64,000 bases of DNA from Panorpa germanica. Taxonomy: Eukaryota; Arthropoda; Insecta; Mecoptera; Panorpidae. A program made the translations under genes and the position numbers. The notes under the pieces are model-generated. The model searched no databases and had not been told where the DNA came from. It saw only the letters and a list, made by a program, of their open reading frames with translations. Shown here one piece after another: positions 60,439 through 64,000 of the stretch; within the stretch, counting starts at the first letter, position 1; the number at the start of each line of letters is the position of its first letter. The stretch covers positions 62,001-126,000 of the forward strand of contig OY783215.1 of assembly GCA_963678705.1 (NCBI GenBank). The letters run 5' to 3'.

Positions 60439-61062
60439 GGGCTTGTGTCCTCATTTTTCAGTGGTCGATTTTTCAATTGTCGATTGAAATTGATGTTAAT
60501 AAATGTGTATTGGCGTGTCAATTTTATTAAATATCTAAATGTTGACTGAGATATAGTAATTAAAAATTTGAATTGTAGTTTTAGCGCTAGAAATGGTCGG
60601 TCATATTTGTATGACGTGAAATGCATTTTAACGTCAGTTATTTGTTGAGTAGATCAGTGCTGTGGTAATGTTCTGTAGCTGTTAGTAGTCGAAATAATCA
60701 AGTCAAGTCAAAGAATAATAAGTTTTTATTTTATTTAGCCATATTACGGCAGATATAATATTGAAATTTTATTGTTCCTTGAAATAGCTGCAAATAATAT
60801 TTGATATTTTGATATATAAATACATATAGCAGAGATTTATGAACTGTAAGGTTGGCAGCGGTTGTGATGTCACATGCATTTGAAATGTGTACAACGTTGA
60901 ATCCCTTTATTAATTAAAGAGACAGAATGACTTTTTTAATTGTTAATATCTGTTGAAATATAAGGAGTTATTAAAAAATAATGGAACACTTGAGGTTCTA
61001 GTAACCCACTTTATCAATATATAGTACACTTTTATAGAAATTAAGACATAGGACACAAGCAC
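60439..61062 (-). mobile_element. Family C inverted-end element, longest copy (C6)
   Basis: This 624-bp copy has ends GGGCTTGTGTCC and GGACACAAGCAC with AAT and ATT outside. It carries the complete interior, including the GCAGAGATTTATGAACTGTA and GGTTGTGATGTCACATGC segments that C3 and C4 lack, so it is the best guide to the family. It has no open frame of note. Confidence 0.9.
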
Positions 61063-62025
61063 ATTACAGCAAAGCGTACATGTTATAGAGTATAGTTTAA
61101 ATGTTGACTTGCAACCATTTTTTGCAACAGTTCAAGACTAGGGTACCCTCCTTAAGTCTGATGTATAGCATTGAATTTCTAAAACAAATTATCTCATTTC
61201 CTTCTCGACAATCATATTCCCTCCGAGACGTTTCGGGAATTATTTAAACTAAATATACTCTGAGAAATATTCGAATTCGTTGGACGCACATTTCGCCTTA
61301 CTGTTTATACATTCATTTTATAATAAATAGCTTGTCACTGGAGTGGGGAGCTATGCCCCCCTTAACACAATACTTCCCAAACTCTAGTGACATCGTGAAC
61401 ACGAATGGATGTTACATTAATGTCACTATTTCATCTGTCAATATTTTATGATACTTTTGTTTGAATGTGACATTTTGTAATTCCCGATAAAACTGCGGTT
61501 TAATTACTGTTTACGCGTCATTAATGCAATGGAAGGGTTATAAAATTAACATTCGGTTTGAGGTTTTATGACGTTGAAATAATAAACCTCACTTTGCAAT
61601 TTCCGAATATTTGCACATAATTAGTTTTACAGAATTGAGGAATATTGTTTTAGCACGTTTAACAACTGAATAACATTTAACGGTTCATTTAATTGTTGAT
61701 TTATTCATGATAGTGTCTTATTAAACAGAAAACTAAATGCAAAATAAACTTTGCCATGATTCATTTAATTTCATGCGCTTAAAGTCATTATTTATCATAG
61801 CAGCAATAAATCTGAACAATGGCAAATCTGAGCACTGCACTCAGGAACACAGCAGGGTGTGTTGGAGTTACTTCGCATAAACACATTTTATCATTAGAGG
61901 AAGTCAGTCTAACCTTATCCTAATGGAGATTTAATGACAACTGTTATCACTAAAAAAATAAATCTAATCGCAATGTCTAGACATAGTCATTTTCGTCAGA
62001 CCTTGCTTAAAATATTTTGAAGTCT
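61063..62025. other. Unique AT-rich interval
   Basis: No gene or repeat is recognised. Confidence 0.5.
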
Positions 62026-62078
62026 TGATAATATACAATACAATTTCATAGAAATTATGACATGGTTCACAAGCCTAT
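62026..62078 (-). mobile_element. Family C terminal scrap (C7)
   Basis: CATAGAAATTATGACATGGT then TCACAAGCCTATT matches the last 50 bp or so of the family with several changes. No other part of the element is present, so this is an old relic. Confidence 0.6.
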
Positions 62079-64000
62079 TTTTTCAGAAAAGAATTTTTAC
62101 GTACGTCGTTAAAATTCGGTCCCGAACGAATCGTGTCGTGCAATTCGAAATCAGAATTCTCTGTATTTGAATGTTTCTCTTTCTATCAAGTTTCACGTTA
62201 CCTTGAGTATTTGGTGCGTGAGTTGAATGGAGGGGATAAGTTTTGTTATTTATGGACCAGGGGGGATGAAAGGGGAACGTACCTCAGCACGGCCCTAGTT
62301 ATTAAAGTCACATTATTTTGAGATTGAAGTTTTACAAATGTTTTTATAATCCACAGGAAATCAGAAATACAAAAGTGTTTATTGATTATATTTATTTTTT
62401 AATGTAAAAGAGCACACGCACTAGAATAGCTAGAATATATTAAGACAAGAACCTTTTAGATTAAATATTAAGAGGTTTTGCTTTCGTAAAATATTACGTT
62501 TTGTGTTTTGCGGACATAAAATAACTCAATTGTAGTCATAGTTTATGAAGCAGTAAAATCTCTGCTGGATGTAACTATAATTTAAAATGAATTGTAATTG
62601 AGTTAAAATGGAATAACTTCGTCCAGTAGTTGCTAGCATTTCATTGACATGCTCGTGCATCAAGTTTGGTTAATTTGATACTTTTGCTTTGCAGTGTTAC
62701 CAGAAAACTTTGTGTTTTACATACTGCTGGACTCCTGGAGCATCCCATTCTAGATATGCTCAAGCTAGATATAAATAGGTCAAGAGTTCTTAGCGGTATT
62801 TTCACATAATGTTAACATTTTATTCATATATCGTTTGTATGCATATACGTGTACTTACTATAAGACAATAAAAAAAGAAGCACGAATATGTATTTTAATA
62901 CGTTTCTAGCTTGTAGTTCGGTAGAATATTATCGCTAGAAGCTGTTACCATAATAGAGTTAGATTGTTAGCGAATAAATAATAATGGCAGTTTGAGGTTG
63001 GTACTACTGCGCCACTTTAAACTTTACTGTTTGGAAAAGTCTTGTTTGAATTGTAGTCGTAGTCTATATACATGGTTGTGTTAGTACATATTTGATTAAG
63101 AAATTGAATATAAAAGTTTAATAAAACATTTAATATTTGAACTGCAGTTTAACCTTGATGTAAGAAGACATGGCCGAAGCAGAATATACTTGCCCTGAGC
63201 GGTCTGATTAACTTAACTATTTGATGTAACGAAGTACATGCTGGAACGAAGAGCTTAACCTGCTGATTAACTTAACGATCTTATTGTTTAACTGTCTTTA
63301 TTTAAATGATCAGATTTGTTTAACAGTCAGAACAAATATATTTGACAGTCTAATAGAATGAAGGATTTAATCAATTATATGGGAATCACAGAAGGTTAGT
63401 TAGACCAAAAACTTTTAGCGATAACACCAAAAATATTCGACAACGGTATCAGAAGTGCTAACAGTCGACAACGCTACATAAAAACCAAAACAAAAGGACA
63501 ACAAGAAAATAAAAAGTTTTAAAATAACACGTATGTAATTATAAAGAACAAAAGACCCGTAAGTCTGTGTTGTACTCGTACTTATTGTAATTAATTCCTC
63601 ACAATGTGTCAAGCATTAGAATTATAATTACACTACGTACTACGTAATTCTATTACGTATATAACCTATGTTCTTCAAACCGCTGGTAAACAAAACCCAT
63701 TTAAACAAATTCTACAGTTGAACCAAGTAAATTAGAAATTACAAAATCAATTAAATTTATCATTTTTAAGTCTGAGTTAGTTAAAACCATTGAATACTGT
63801 CTGCTAAATCTACTTTGCCAGAATAAAGGAGTGCTTCAGCAAATGAAATCAAACAATCTGGCTGCTTTCTAGTTTATAACTACCATTTCCCCATCAACAT
63901 TTTAAAAAGTCCGCTCCATTAATAATAGAACAAAAATATTCGTAAGCCTCCCCTTTCACTTCTCCACTTCCCTTGGAAACCATAAGGGAAAATAGAAAGA
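62079..64000. other. Unique AT-rich interval to the window end
   Basis: It contains a repeated CTGATTAACTTAAC (about 63204 and 63264), TACTCGTA (63573-63580) and a C-rich run near 63946-63975. No gene is recognised. Confidence 0.45.

Noticed and set aside
1..64000. CRISPR arrays, rRNA, tRNA genes, telomeric repeats and viral integrations.
   Set aside because: No regularly spaced repeats, no rRNA or cloverleaf sequence, no TTAGG arrays, and no viral protein recognised in any frame.

Overview
This window reads as animal nuclear DNA that is AT-rich (roughly one third G+C) and almost devoid of genes. An insect or other arthropod is the likeliest source. That is inferred from the mix of short hAT-, PIF/Harbinger-, Tc1/mariner- and TTAA-type elements and non-LTR debris, because no host gene is present to fix the taxon. 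No complete gene, rRNA, tRNA or CRISPR array can be supported. Open frames reach at most about 130 codons, lack domains and mostly overlap repeats or other frames. The window is best taken as intergenic or deep intronic sequence of a fairly large genome.

The supportable content is mobile DNA, nearly all non-autonomous with no transposase. Family A (hAT type, ends CAGRGGCGGCC, 8-bp duplications) has six copies at 372, 2059, 5258, 9012, 22595 and 36819. Family B (ends GGCCCTCCGCACACG, TTA duplications, PIF/Harbinger type) lies at 3084, 4387, 20275, 32256, 37415 and 52086. Family C (about 0.4-0.63 kb, ends GGGCTTGTGTCC) lies at 14542, 25238, 50779, 54833, 57705 and 60439, with a scrap at 62026. 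Family D (TTAA flanks) lies at 16071 and 33414. Family E (TA flanks) lies at 2428 and 35579. Single small elements include hAT-type copies at 5669, 30496, 43814, 48991 and 53459 and a mariner-like mini-element at 7949. A decayed C-terminal coding end of a non-LTR retrotransposon, with a readable Cys/His knuckle, lies on the minus strand at about 49981-50277.

By region: 0-10 kb is a mosaic of A, B, E and hAT scraps. 10-20 kb is mostly unique sequence with one C and one D copy. 20-38 kb has scattered A-E copies. 38-48 kb is largely unique. 48-62 kb is rich in repeats, with four C copies in alternating orientation.

The most unexpected signal is not a standard feature. The octamer TACGAGTA (or its complement) occurs exactly 18 times, with a wider preference for RTACGAGTAT and no longer shared sequence around it, against about 2-3 expected from base composition. 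C-rich (or G-rich) islands of 30-60 bp also recur every few kb. I found no new defence, biosynthetic or regulatory system.
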